A stretch of 34,592 bases of DNA from UBA1732 sp045114455 (GTDB taxonomy: Bacteria; Verrucomicrobiota; Lentisphaeria; Victivallales; UBA1829): the NCBI GenBank assembly GCA_045114455.1, contig JBGUKN010000058.1, positions 1 to 34,592 of the forward strand. Reading direction: 5' to 3'. Shown here in pieces: positions 17,005-25,121 of the stretch (within the stretch, counting starts at the first letter, position 1; each line of letters starts with the position of its first letter). A program made the position numbers and the translations under genes. The notes under the pieces are model-generated. The model worked only from the letters and a program-made list of their open reading frames with translations. It was not told the DNA's origin and did no database searches.

Positions 17005-17779
17005 CCTCGACTTTCTGAAGACATGTTCCGCCGGGTTCGCCCGGATGACCGACGAAGCGCAGGATGCGCTCCGGGGCGTCGTGCAGCTTATGCAGAAAAC
17101 CGACGGGCTGTTCCCCGACCGGAGCGGGCGCGGTGACCTCTACTATACCCTGTTCGGTCTGTGTCTGGCATATGTTTCCGACGCAAAGATCGACCGGGAT
17201 ACATGCGAAAAGACGCTGGATCAGGCCGTCCCCGCCGATCTGGTTCACCGGGCGGCTCTGGCGTACGGCCGGAATCTTCTGAAATTGATGAAACTGCCCC
17301 GCGCGATTCGAAGTCTGCCTTTTCCCGCGCCGGAACTTGATTTCCCGGACCTGCCGGATTCGGCGTTTCCGCAGGGCGACCGGTATTCGCCGTATTCGTG
17401 TTTCCTGCGGAACGACGCGTCCGCCGACCTGTCGCCGTACCATTTGCCGAACGGCCTGTATTCCAACCTGAAAGGGGCTTCGGAATACGGCGTGGCGGCG
17501 ACCGCGGCGGCGTTGTGTCTGCATCCCGACGAAACGACCGCGACCGCGCTGGCCGGACTTCAGAATCAGGACGGGACGTTCCCCGGCGGCGATCTGCTGT
17601 CCGCGGCGGTCGCGCTGTACGCTCTCAAATGTGCCGGGCATCGGGCGGAATACGATGTGCGCCCATTCCTGATCGGGTGTTTCCGCCCGGACGGTTTGTT
17701 CGGCGCGGTCCCCGGCGACCCGTCCGGCGATCTGGAATACACGGTGTACGGCCTGCTGGCCATGGGGGCGACGGCATGA
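16997..17779 (+). CDS. Alpha/alpha-toroid protein, prenyltransferase-beta/cyclase-like
   Basis: The 260-residue product has repeats of the prenyltransferase/squalene-cyclase superfamily: DGLFPDRSGRGDLYYTLFGL (36-55), QNQDGTFPGGDLLSAAVAL (190-208) and DGLFGAVPGDPSGDLEYTVY (232-251). The D-x-x-YT-x-(F/Y)-G-L form resembles beta subunits of geranylgeranyltransferases. It is about half the usual toroid length, and I see no clear Zn ligands or DxDD acid motif, so it may be a binding partner of the cyclase encoded next rather than an enzyme. No signal peptide is seen. It overlaps the previous gene by 8 bases and the next by 4 (ATGA). Confidence 0.8.
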   Translation: MFDLDFLKTCSAGFARMTDEAQDALRGVVQLMQKTDGLFPDRSGRGDLYYTLFGLCLAYVSDAKIDRDTCEKTLDQAVPADLVHRAALAYGRNLLKLMKLPRAIRSLPFPAPELDFPDLPDSAFPQGDRYSPYSCFLRNDASADLSPYHLPNGLYSNLKGASEYGVAATAAALCLHPDETTATALAGLQNQDGTFPGGDLLSAAVALYALKCAGHRAEYDVRPFLIGCFRPDGLFGAVPGDPSGDLEYTVYGLLAMGATA

Positions 17780-19386
17780 CGGACGCGCTGAAACAATTCA
17801 TCCTGTCGCACCGCCGTGAGGACGGCTTCATCGAGGGGCGTCTTTCCAGCTCGGCGGTCTCGACCTCGGTCGCGTGCGTGGCGCTGGAGCTGTTCGGCGG
17901 ACACGGCGATGCGGTCGAAGCCGGCAGGAACTGGCTGCTGGAACACAGGAACGGGGACGGCTTGTACGGCGATTCCCCGGAATCTCCCCCGAACCTGACC
18001 GCGACGTTTCTGGCATACGCCGCATTGCGCGGCTCCCATGCCGAAGCGGTAGGCGAGGCTGAATTTTACTTGAAGCGGACGTTCGGCGGGCTGGACTTCG
18101 AATCGGTCCGCGCCGGACTCCTGAAGGAATACGGAAAAGACCTGACGTTCTCCGTGCCTCTTCTGGCTCTGGCGACCGCGTCAGGGTTCTTCCCCGACGC
18201 CGCGGATGCGTGGTGCAGGATGCCGAATTTCCCGTTCGAGGCCGTTCTTCTCCCCGAATCATTGTTCAAATATCTGAACCTCCCGGTCGTGAGCTACGCC
18301 ATCCCCGCGCTCATCTGCGTGGGGCTTGCCCAGCTCCGTCACCGTCCGAACAGACTCCGCGCGCTTGCCGTGAAGAAGGCGTTGCGCGTCCTGACGGAAA
18401 AACAGCCGGAGGACGGCGGATTTCTGGAGGCCGCCCCGCTGACCGGGTTCTGCGTGATCTGCCTCTGCGCCGCCGGTCTGTGCGAACACCCCGCCGCCAA
18501 GCGCGCCGTGAGTTTTCTGACGGAGACGCAGCGGGCGGACGGCTCGTGGCCGATCGACCGCGATCTGCGCCTCTGGACGACCTCGCTGGCGCTGGATGTG
18601 CTTGCCACCTCGCTCTCCGCGGAGGAAAAGGCTCTTTGCCGTACCCGGCTCCTGGCCGCCCAGACAAAGACAGAACATCCGTTCACTCGCTCCGCTCCCG
18701 GCGGCTGGGCGTGGACCACATATTCCGGCGGCGTGCCCGATGCGGACGACACGTCGGCTGCGCTGATCGCGCTCCATGCTCTTGGCAAGGAGGCGTCCGA
18801 AGCCATCTGCCGCGGCATCGAATGGCTCCTGAATCTTCAGAATTCCGATGGCGGCATCCCGACCTTCTGCAAAGGCTGGGGAAAGCTTCCCTTCGACCGC
18901 AGCTGCCCGGATATCTCCGCCCACGCGTACAAGGCGTTCTCTCTGTACGAAAACGAACTGCAGCCCGCGCTCAAACGCCGCGTGATCCGGGCGAAGAAGC
19001 GGATCGAGCGGTATCTTCAGCGCGTCCAGCGACCGGACGGTTCGTTCGTTCCTCTCTGGTTCGGCGACCAGACGAACCCGTCGAAAGAGGCTCCCGAATA
19101 CGGAAGCGCGGTCGTACTGTGTCACCTCGACGGCGCGGATCTGCCGTTTCTGGATAAAACGCGCGCTTACCTGCGTTCGGTCCGCGGACCGGACGGACTC
19201 TGGGAAAACCTTTGCGTCTCCGCCCGCTGCGCGGTCGCGCTGAAGCTGGACGGCGCGTTCCTGAAACCTTACGCGGCGCATCCCGAGGCGCTTCCGCCCG
19301 AGCCCATCGGGCTGTATTTCGCACATCTGTGGTACAGCGAGGAGCTGTACGCCCCGATCTTCCTGGCAAAGGCGGTGAACGCATGA
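17776..19386 (+). CDS. Squalene-hopene-cyclase-like class II terpene cyclase
   Basis: The 536-residue product has the class II cyclase acid motif DADD (322-325), in the context GGWAWTTYSGGVPDADDTSA that matches the equivalent stretch of squalene-hopene cyclases. QW-type repeats include QRADGSW (252-258), QNSDGGI (355-361), QRPDGSF (418-424) and GPDGLW (471-476). The PFEAVLLPESLF...VPALI-like stretch (153-184) corresponds to the LLPxWFPF region of hopene cyclases. It is shorter than the usual 630 or so residues. The likely role is protonation-started cyclisation of a linear isoprenoid, possibly the product of the upstream synthase, at the membrane face. No squalene synthase or hopanoid gene is nearby, so the substrate is open. 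The start at 17776 gives an ATGA overlap. Confidence 0.87.
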   Translation: MTDALKQFILSHRREDGFIEGRLSSSAVSTSVACVALELFGGHGDAVEAGRNWLLEHRNGDGLYGDSPESPPNLTATFLAYAALRGSHAEAVGEAEFYLKRTFGGLDFESVRAGLLKEYGKDLTFSVPLLALATASGFFPDAADAWCRMPNFPFEAVLLPESLFKYLNLPVVSYAIPALICVGLAQLRHRPNRLRALAVKKALRVLTEKQPEDGGFLEAAPLTGFCVICLCAAGLCEHPAAKRAVSFLTETQRADGSWPIDRDLRLWTTSLALDVLATSLSAEEKALCRTRLLAAQTKTEHPFTRSAPGGWAWTTYSGGVPDADDTSAALIALHALGKEASEAICRGIEWLLNLQNSDGGIPTFCKGWGKLPFDRSCPDISAHAYKAFSLYENELQPALKRRVIRAKKRIERYLQRVQRPDGSFVPLWFGDQTNPSKEAPEYGSAVVLCHLDGADLPFLDKTRAYLRSVRGPDGLWENLCVSARCAVALKLDGAFLKPYAAHPEALPPEPIGLYFAHLWYSEELYAPIFLAKAVNA

Positions 19387-20816
19387 CGGCGCAGATCGTG
19401 AACAGCATTCTGAAAGTGTTTGCCGTTGCCGCGGCCTGCCTCGGCATCTGGCATTATCTGACGTTCGCCTCGCCGCGCCATGTGGAATACGCGGAACCCG
19501 TCCGCGACAAGTCGGAAAATCGCGTGGTGAAGAAGATGACCACGAAGATAGGAGCGGATTTCACAAAGTTCGACACGGACGTCTCCGTTCGGGATTTCAC
19601 CCCGGAATGGCCGTGCTTCCGCGGGCTCCGGCGCGACAATCAGGCGAAGTTTGATGGTGGGCTGACCAAAATATGGGACGAATCCGGCCCGAAGGTCCTC
19701 TGGCGGAAGCCGCTGGGCGAGGGGTATTCCGGCGCGATCATAGCGAATGGCCGCGTGTATGTGCTGGACTACGTCGAGGAGGATTCGTCCGACGCGCTCA
19801 GGTGTTTCGAGCTGTTCAGCGGTACGGAACTCTGGCGGCGCGGCTACAGGAACCCGATCCGGCGCAATCACGGCAAATCCCGCACGATCCCGGCATATTC
19901 CGACGGCGTGGTTGTCACGCTCGGTCCGGCGGCGCACGTGATGGCCGTGGATGCGGAATCCGGCGATCTGCTTTGGACGCGCGACCTGGTGGAAGCCTAC
20001 GGGGCGGAGATCCCGCAATGGTATGCCGGACAGTGTCCTCTGATCGAGGAGGGCAGGGTGATCCTGGGCGTCGGCGGCGAAAAAGTCCTGATGACCGCGC
20101 TCGACCTGAAGACGGGCGAAACTGTTTGGGAAACCCCGAACGACCACGCCTTGAAGATGTCCCATGCCTCCGTTCTTTCCGCGGAGCTTCTCGGGACGAA
20201 GCAGTATATCTACGCCGGGATCGGCGGGATCGCCGCCTGCGACGTGCAGGGGAATCCGCTGTGGACCTGCACGAAGTGGAAGCCCGCCGTATGGGCGCCG
20301 ACTCCGCTGGCGATTTCGAACGAAAGGCTTTTCCTGACCGCGGGCTACGGGGCCGGTTCGGCTCTCCTCGCACTGAAGAAGGACGGGGATGTTTTCTCCG
20401 CCTCGATCGAACAGGAATGGAAACCGACGCAGGGGCCCGCTTCCGAACAGCAGACCCCGATCCTGATCGGCGACACGATGTTCGTGATCCAGCCGAAGGA
20501 CGCCGGCGCGCGCCGTGCGGAATTCATCGCGGCGGACGTCGCGGCGCTTCCCGCGGTCAAGGCGGAAAGCGGCAAGGACGCCCGGTTCGGCCTCGGCCCC
20601 TATCTGTACGCCGACGGCGCGTTCTGGATCCTGGACGACGAAGGCGTACTTTCGGTTTACGAATACGAAGACGACCGGTTTGAACGGCTGGCGGACTATA
20701 AGATTCTGCCCGGGACGGATTCCTGGGGACCGATCGCGTTCGCCGGCGGACTGATGATTTTGCGGGACAGCACCTCGATGGTGTGTCTCGATCTGAGAAA
20801 TGAGGTGGAACCATGA
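19383..20816 (+). CDS. Membrane-anchored PQQ-like beta-propeller (first of operon)
   Basis: The 477-residue product has one N-terminal membrane segment (about 7-27), then a propeller domain beginning with the WPCFRG motif and carrying blades such as ELFSGTELWRRG, VDAESGDLLWTRDL and DLKTGETVWETP. The propeller should lie on the outer face of the cytoplasmic membrane. PQQ binding is not shown; no PQQ-making genes are nearby and enzyme-type ligands are not obvious. Its position between the terpene cyclase and the Tat-exported proteins suggests a scaffold or binding role in the envelope complex. It overlaps both neighbours by 4 bases. Confidence 0.85.
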   Translation: MTAQIVNSILKVFAVAAACLGIWHYLTFASPRHVEYAEPVRDKSENRVVKKMTTKIGADFTKFDTDVSVRDFTPEWPCFRGLRRDNQAKFDGGLTKIWDESGPKVLWRKPLGEGYSGAIIANGRVYVLDYVEEDSSDALRCFELFSGTELWRRGYRNPIRRNHGKSRTIPAYSDGVVVTLGPAAHVMAVDAESGDLLWTRDLVEAYGAEIPQWYAGQCPLIEEGRVILGVGGEKVLMTALDLKTGETVWETPNDHALKMSHASVLSAELLGTKQYIYAGIGGIAACDVQGNPLWTCTKWKPAVWAPTPLAISNERLFLTAGYGAGSALLALKKDGDVFSASIEQEWKPTQGPASEQQTPILIGDTMFVIQPKDAGARRAEFIAADVAALPAVKAESGKDARFGLGPYLYADGAFWILDDEGVLSVYEYEDDRFERLADYKILPGTDSWGPIAFAGGLMILRDSTSMVCLDLRNEVEP

Positions 20817-21442
20817 AAATGACGCGACGCGAATTTCTTCTCTGGCTGGGCGGTATGTTCAGTCTCGGATTGCTCGGATGGCTGGTCGGGCGCAAACTCC
20901 AGACGCCGCCGGAAATCGTGCCCGAAACGCCGTTCGAACCGCCGATGTTTGCCGTGCGGCCGAACCACACCCTGAACGGCCTGCGTTTTCAGGTGGACCG
21001 GTCGAAGCGGACCGTGCTTGCGAACACGGAATCCGGCGGCCTCGTATGGGAATCGCACGGGGAAGACAAGTTCATCGTCCCCGGTGCGGCGTTCCCGCTC
21101 GACCTGTCGCCGGAGGGCGAACTCTGGGCGGCGAACATTGGTCGTAAGCGTCTGGAACAGCTAGACCCCGCCACGGGACGTTTCATCGCCTCGTGGGAGC
21201 CCCGCGAAGCGTTCGGCGGCTGCTGCAATCCCGTGCGGTTCGCCGCGCTTCCCGGCGGGCGGTTCGTGACCATGGAAAAGGGCATCCGGCGCGCGTGCAT
21301 TTATCTGCCGTCGGGCGAACTCGAACGCGTCGTCGCGGATGACCTCTCGGATTCCGAGTTCAACTATTACCTCGGACGCGACTCGGACGGCGCGATCCAC
21401 CTGTACGACACCGGCACGAAACGGCACTGGGAGGTCTCATGA
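20813..21442 (+). CDS. Tat-signal short propeller-like (NHL-type) protein
   Basis: The 209-residue product starts with a twin-arginine signal (TRREFLLWLGG, RR at 5-6) and a hydrophobic stretch to about residue 27. The rest has repeats with an NHL/beta-propeller look (PLDLSPEGELWAANIG, LDPATGRFIASWEP, PSGELERVVA), enough for only three or four blades. A double Cys in FGGCCNP (137-138) and the segment FVTMEKGIRRA are notable. Tat export implies folding or partner binding before export. It is the first of three consecutive Tat-signal genes. The ribosome site GAGGTGG is good, and the gene overlaps both neighbours (ATGA). Its function is not known to me. Confidence 0.75.
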   Translation: MKMTRREFLLWLGGMFSLGLLGWLVGRKLQTPPEIVPETPFEPPMFAVRPNHTLNGLRFQVDRSKRTVLANTESGGLVWESHGEDKFIVPGAAFPLDLSPEGELWAANIGRKRLEQLDPATGRFIASWEPREAFGGCCNPVRFAALPGGRFVTMEKGIRRACIYLPSGELERVVADDLSDSEFNYYLGRDSDGAIHLYDTGTKRHWEVS

Positions 21443-21681
21443 ACACGAAGGAAACTCAATCCATGACCCGCCGCGATTTCATCCGCTGGAGCGCCCGGAT
21501 TCTGCTTCTGGGCGGACTCTTCACGCTTGTGTTCCGTCACGGTTCCTCCCGCCGGAAAATGCAGGACGTCTGCACCGATCCAAAGGGGTATTGCCGGACA
21601 TGCGCCGCGCTGGAATACTGCGGCCACCCGACCGCCCGTTCGTTCAAAGCCGCCGTCGGACAGGAGGAGTCCCGCTCATGA
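21439..21681 (+). CDS. 80-residue Tat-signal protein with four-Cys motif
   Basis: This very small protein has a twin-arginine signal (TRRDFIRWSARILLLGG, RR at 11-12) followed by a compact Cys motif, C45-x6-C52-x2-C55-x5-C61, and little else. It could bind a small FeS or other metal centre, or form disulfides outside the membrane. GGAGG lies 5 bases before the ATG, and ATGA overlaps on both sides support it as a real gene despite its size. I do not recognise a family. Co-translation with a propeller-like protein and a polyferredoxin, both Tat-dependent, suggests the three are exported as parts of one complex. Confidence 0.72.
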   Translation: MNTKETQSMTRRDFIRWSARILLLGGLFTLVFRHGSSRRKMQDVCTDPKGYCRTCAALEYCGHPTARSFKAAVGQEESRS

Positions 21682-22223
21682 CCCGCCGCGATCTGATCCG
21701 CACAGGGCTGCTTGCCGTGATCCTCGCTCCGTTTGCCGCGCTTTTCCGCAAACGCGAAGAGACGGGGACGGGGTATTTCTGGCAGATCGACCCGGACAAA
21801 TGCGTGCAGTGCGGCAAGTGCGAAACGGAGTGCATCCTGGCGCAGTCGGCGGTGAAATGCGTGCATCAGTACGCGTCCTGCGGCTACTGCCTCTTCTGCA
21901 GCGGATACTATCAGGACAAGCGGATCGAGTTCAATACCGCGGGCGAGAACATGCGCTGTCCGACCGACGCCATCATCCGCACCTATGTGGAGGACCCGTA
22001 TTTCGAGTACAAGATCGACGAGGAGAAGTGCATCGGCTGCGGCAAGTGCGTGAAAGGCTGCCTGGCGTTCGGCAACGGCTCCCTGTTCCTGCAGGTCCGG
22101 CGCGACCTGTGCAAGAACTGCAACGAGTGCCGCATCGCGAAAGCCTGTCCGGCGGACGCCTTCGTACGCGTCCCCGCCGACCGACCGTACATCTACCGCA
22201 AGCCGCCGGAGGTGAAGTCATGA
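21678..22223 (+). CDS. Tat-exported polyferredoxin
   Basis: The 181-residue product has a twin-arginine signal (TRRDLIRTG, RR at 3-4; hydrophobic to about 23) and 17 Cys. Clear ferredoxin groups are C42, C45, C48, C52, then C118, C121, C124, C128 and C145, C148, C151, C157. Additional C61, C68, C71, C74 and a CP at 94 complete more ligand sets, so up to four [4Fe-4S] clusters are possible. It resembles NapG/DmsB-type electron-transfer subunits exported with their clusters in place. It should carry electrons on the outer face to or from the membrane ferredoxin encoded next. It has an AGGAGG ribosome site and ATGA overlaps on both sides. Confidence 0.87.
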   Translation: MTRRDLIRTGLLAVILAPFAALFRKREETGTGYFWQIDPDKCVQCGKCETECILAQSAVKCVHQYASCGYCLFCSGYYQDKRIEFNTAGENMRCPTDAIIRTYVEDPYFEYKIDEEKCIGCGKCVKGCLAFGNGSLFLQVRRDLCKNCNECRIAKACPADAFVRVPADRPYIYRKPPEVKS

Positions 22224-23440
22224 CGCATCCGCACCTTCTTTTTGCGGCTCAGGCCAGATTCCCCGCGCCGGAGTTCGAGTCCTACACGCTGCCGCAGATG
22301 TCGCTGGAGGAACTCGCTTCCGACTCCGTGATGTGGCGCGTGCTGGTCCTGTGCGTATTCCTCGTCGCCGGCGCCCTGTTCTTCTATAAATGGCGTTCGC
22401 GCAAGGCCATGCTGGCGTATTCCCTCGCCGGACTCGCCGTGTTCGGATTCCTCTTCGCGTCCTGTCCGTGCCCGGTCGGCATGTTCCAGAACGTCGCACA
22501 GGGGATCGCCGACGGCTCGTATATCCAACCCGGCGTCCTGCTGCTGTTCGCGATCCCGCTGGCCGCCTCGCTTTTCGTCGGGCGCATCTTCTGCGGCGGA
22601 GCATGTCCGCTCGGCGCGATTCAGGAGCTTCTGCACTGGAAGAGCGTGTTCGTGCCGCGTCCGCTGGACCGGATCCTGCGCCTGATTCCGGCGCTTCTCC
22701 TGCTCGTTTTCACGGTCTGCGCGATTTTCGGGATCGGGTTTCCGCTGTGCTATCTGGAACCGTACCTGCCGGTCTTCCTGCTGGACTTCGCCACGCCGTT
22801 CGCCATCCTGAGCGCGGTCTTCCTGATCGCCGGACTTTTCATCTCGCGTCCGTTCTGCCGCTATGTCTGCCCATACGGCGTTCTGCTCCGGTTCTTCTCG
22901 TTCTTCTCCCTGCTCAAGCCGCAGATCACATCGCACGAATGTGTGAACTGCCGGTTGTGCGAACAGGGCTGTCCGAACGGCGCGGTCCTGCCGCCGGAAG
23001 GCGCGGGGAGCACGTCGGACCACCGCAGCGGATTCCGGCGCATCTCGATGCTGACCGCTCTTATTCCCTTTGCGCTGTTCGCAGGCGGGCTGTTCGGTTA
23101 TTTCTGCGCGCCTGTCCTGAGCTCGTTCCACCGAGACATCCGGCTGGTCCGCGAACTGGACGCCGGAATTCGAAGCGAAGCCGTGGAAGCCTTCGAAAGC
23201 ACAACAACGACGCGCGAAGAACTTCGTGCCCGCACCGTGAAACTTCAGAACGGCGTCCTTCTCGCCTCGACCGCCGCGGGCGTGCTGTTCGGCGCGGTCG
23301 TAATGGCCGAGCTGATCGCGGAGGCGCGCCGCCGCAGAGAAGAAGATATCTACACCATCGACCCGTCGCTTTGTTTCTGCTGCGGCAGATGCTACGCCGC
23401 ATGTCCCCTGGAACGCAAGGAGAAGCACCATGAAAAATGA
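22220..23440 (+). CDS. NapH/NosR-like membrane ferredoxin
   Basis: The 406-residue product has several membrane helices (about 38-57, 65-82, 104-122, 153-172, 187-208, 278-298, 346-365). It has the paired CxxxCP motifs typical of NapH/NosR/NirI proteins (C125-C129P and C213-C217P), a CPCP segment (82-85), and two ferredoxin sets: C241, C244, C247, C251 and, at the very C-terminus, C385, C388, C391, C395 (plus C387). NosR/NapH relatives move electrons across or along the cytoplasmic membrane; this one lacks the FMN-binding domain of NosR. With a Tat polyferredoxin upstream and an NADH-oxidising fusion downstream, it is the likely bridge between the two sides. The start follows GGAGGTG; the overlap with the next gene is 11 bases. 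Confidence 0.88.
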   Translation: MTHPHLLFAAQARFPAPEFESYTLPQMSLEELASDSVMWRVLVLCVFLVAGALFFYKWRSRKAMLAYSLAGLAVFGFLFASCPCPVGMFQNVAQGIADGSYIQPGVLLLFAIPLAASLFVGRIFCGGACPLGAIQELLHWKSVFVPRPLDRILRLIPALLLLVFTVCAIFGIGFPLCYLEPYLPVFLLDFATPFAILSAVFLIAGLFISRPFCRYVCPYGVLLRFFSFFSLLKPQITSHECVNCRLCEQGCPNGAVLPPEGAGSTSDHRSGFRRISMLTALIPFALFAGGLFGYFCAPVLSSFHRDIRLVRELDAGIRSEAVEAFESTTTTREELRARTVKLQNGVLLASTAAGVLFGAVVMAELIAEARRRREEDIYTIDPSLCFCCGRCYAACPLERKEKHHEK

Positions 23441-25121
23441 CGAAATACGCCGAACGCTGCGGTTTCTGCAATGGACGGCATTGACATTCATCCTGACGCT
23501 CGGACTGCTGCTGGCGTACGACATGTACCGGAGCCGAGCCCCGATCAAACAGGCGCAGGACGAACTTGCAACGCTGAAGCAGCAGGATCTGGCGGACGCG
23601 AAGCTGTCCCAAACCGTGCGCGACCTGGATTACCTGTACCGTTCCGCATATTTCCAGACGAAGGACAAACAGCGCCGCGGCGTACTCCTGCTCGGCATCG
23701 CGTTCTTCATGCTCTGCGGGCTCTTCGGGGCCGAGATGTTCTGGTTCGTCCCGAAACTGAAGGTCCCGCGTGGCACGGCGTCCGCTCCTGAGAAGGAACG
23801 CCGACAGCTGCTGGTTTTCGCCTCTTGCGGGATCGTTGTGCTGTTTGCCGCTCTTGTTGTCCTGAGGATGACGCTTGTCCCCGTCGAGAAAAAGCCCGCG
23901 CAGGTCGCTGCCGGAGATGCCGGTTCGCTAACGTCGCCGGACGAGACGAAACCAGTTCAAACGGAAACGATTGATCTGGCGGCGGCGCTTGAGGTGGAAC
24001 GCGCCCATTGGCCGCAGTTCCGCGGCTCCACCCTGCCGAATTCGAACGTGCTTCCGGCGAACTGGGATTTCCGGCAGAAATGGAACAGCTCCATCGCGCT
24101 TCCCGGCAACGGATCCCCCGTTGTCTGGGACGACCTCGTATTCGTTTCCGGCAGCGACGGCAGGACCGGCGCGGTGTCCTGTTACGATGCGATGACCGGC
24201 GAGCTCAAGTGGAAGACGGAGACGCCGCCTTTCGCCGCGCTCCCCAATGTCACCGACGACACCGGATACGCCGCGCCGACCCCATGCGCGGACTCCAAAC
24301 GCATCTACGCGGTGTTCGCTTCGGGCGATGTGATCTGCCTTGACCACGGCGGCGCGACGCTCTGGCATAAACGCCTGCCGGATCCGGCCGTTACATACGG
24401 TTACGCCTCGTCCCCACTGCTGATGGGCGACAAGCTCATCGTTCAATACGACCTGGACGAAACGCAGACGATATTCGCGCTGAACGTATTCACCGGCGAG
24501 ACAGTGTGGAAGAATGAACGCGAAGCTTCGGCCTCGTGGTCGTCGCCGAAGGGGCTTGTGGTCGACGGCAAAGGCATGATCTTTACGGCGGGGAACGTGG
24601 TCGCCGAACTCTTCGACCTCGAAACCGGCGAGGAGCTCTGGTGGCAGGAATGCATGGGCGGCGAAGTCGCGGCGTCGGCCTCCGCCCGCGACGGCAAGAT
24701 CTTTTTCTCGAATTCCGGCGCGTTCACCGGCGCGTTCAACGCGAGCGACGGAGAGATCCTGTTCCGGAACGACGATTCGCCCGCGCCGGACGTGGCGTCC
24801 GCAGTTCTGTTCGGCGACCAGTACCTGCTGTTCGGCAGCGGCGGCACGATCATCGCGATCGACGCGAAGGACGGCCACGAACTCTATGAGGAAAACCTCG
24901 ACAACGGCTTCTATTCCTCTCCCGTGGCTGTCGGCGGCAAGGTCGTTGCAGTCAATATGGACGGCGTGCTGTATGAATTCGAACCCGGCGCGGAGAAGCT
25001 CGAAACCGTCGGCAAATACGAACTCGGAAAAAGCGTTGTCTGCGTCCCGGCGTTCCACAACGGCGATATCATCCTCCGCACGAGGAACAACGAACTCATC
25101 TGCCTGGAGGCGAAACAATGA
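23430..25121 (+). CDS. PQQ-like beta-propeller with three N-terminal membrane helices
   Basis: The 563-residue product has hydrophobic segments at about 14-30, 84-106 and 126-147. A polar, possibly coiled stretch (35-80, PIKQAQDELATLKQQDLADAK) lies between the first two. The propeller domain begins with HWPQFRG and shows blades such as YDAMTGELKWKTE, NVFTGETVWKNE, DLETGEELWWQE and DAKDGHELYEEN. The three-helix anchor is unusual for this fold and could dock onto the NapH-like protein encoded just before, with which it overlaps by 11 bases. AAGGAG supports the start. The role is likely structural or sensing in the envelope complex, but is not shown. Confidence 0.85.
   Translation: MKNDEIRRTLRFLQWTALTFILTLGLLLAYDMYRSRAPIKQAQDELATLKQQDLADAKLSQTVRDLDYLYRSAYFQTKDKQRRGVLLLGIAFFMLCGLFGAEMFWFVPKLKVPRGTASAPEKERRQLLVFASCGIVVLFAALVVLRMTLVPVEKKPAQVAAGDAGSLTSPDETKPVQTETIDLAAALEVERAHWPQFRGSTLPNSNVLPANWDFRQKWNSSIALPGNGSPVVWDDLVFVSGSDGRTGAVSCYDAMTGELKWKTETPPFAALPNVTDDTGYAAPTPCADSKRIYAVFASGDVICLDHGGATLWHKRLPDPAVTYGYASSPLLMGDKLIVQYDLDETQTIFALNVFTGETVWKNEREASASWSSPKGLVVDGKGMIFTAGNVVAELFDLETGEELWWQECMGGEVAASASARDGKIFFSNSGAFTGAFNASDGEILFRNDDSPAPDVASAVLFGDQYLLFGSGGTIIAIDAKDGHELYEENLDNGFYSSPVAVGGKVVAVNMDGVLYEFEPGAEKLETVGKYELGKSVVCVPAFHNGDIILRTRNNELICLEAKQ

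Noticed and set aside
17776..19386. Calling the cyclase a hopene synthase (shc) of a hopanoid operon
   Set aside because: It is short, and no squalene synthase (hpnCDE) or other hpn gene is nearby, so only the class II cyclase level is supported.
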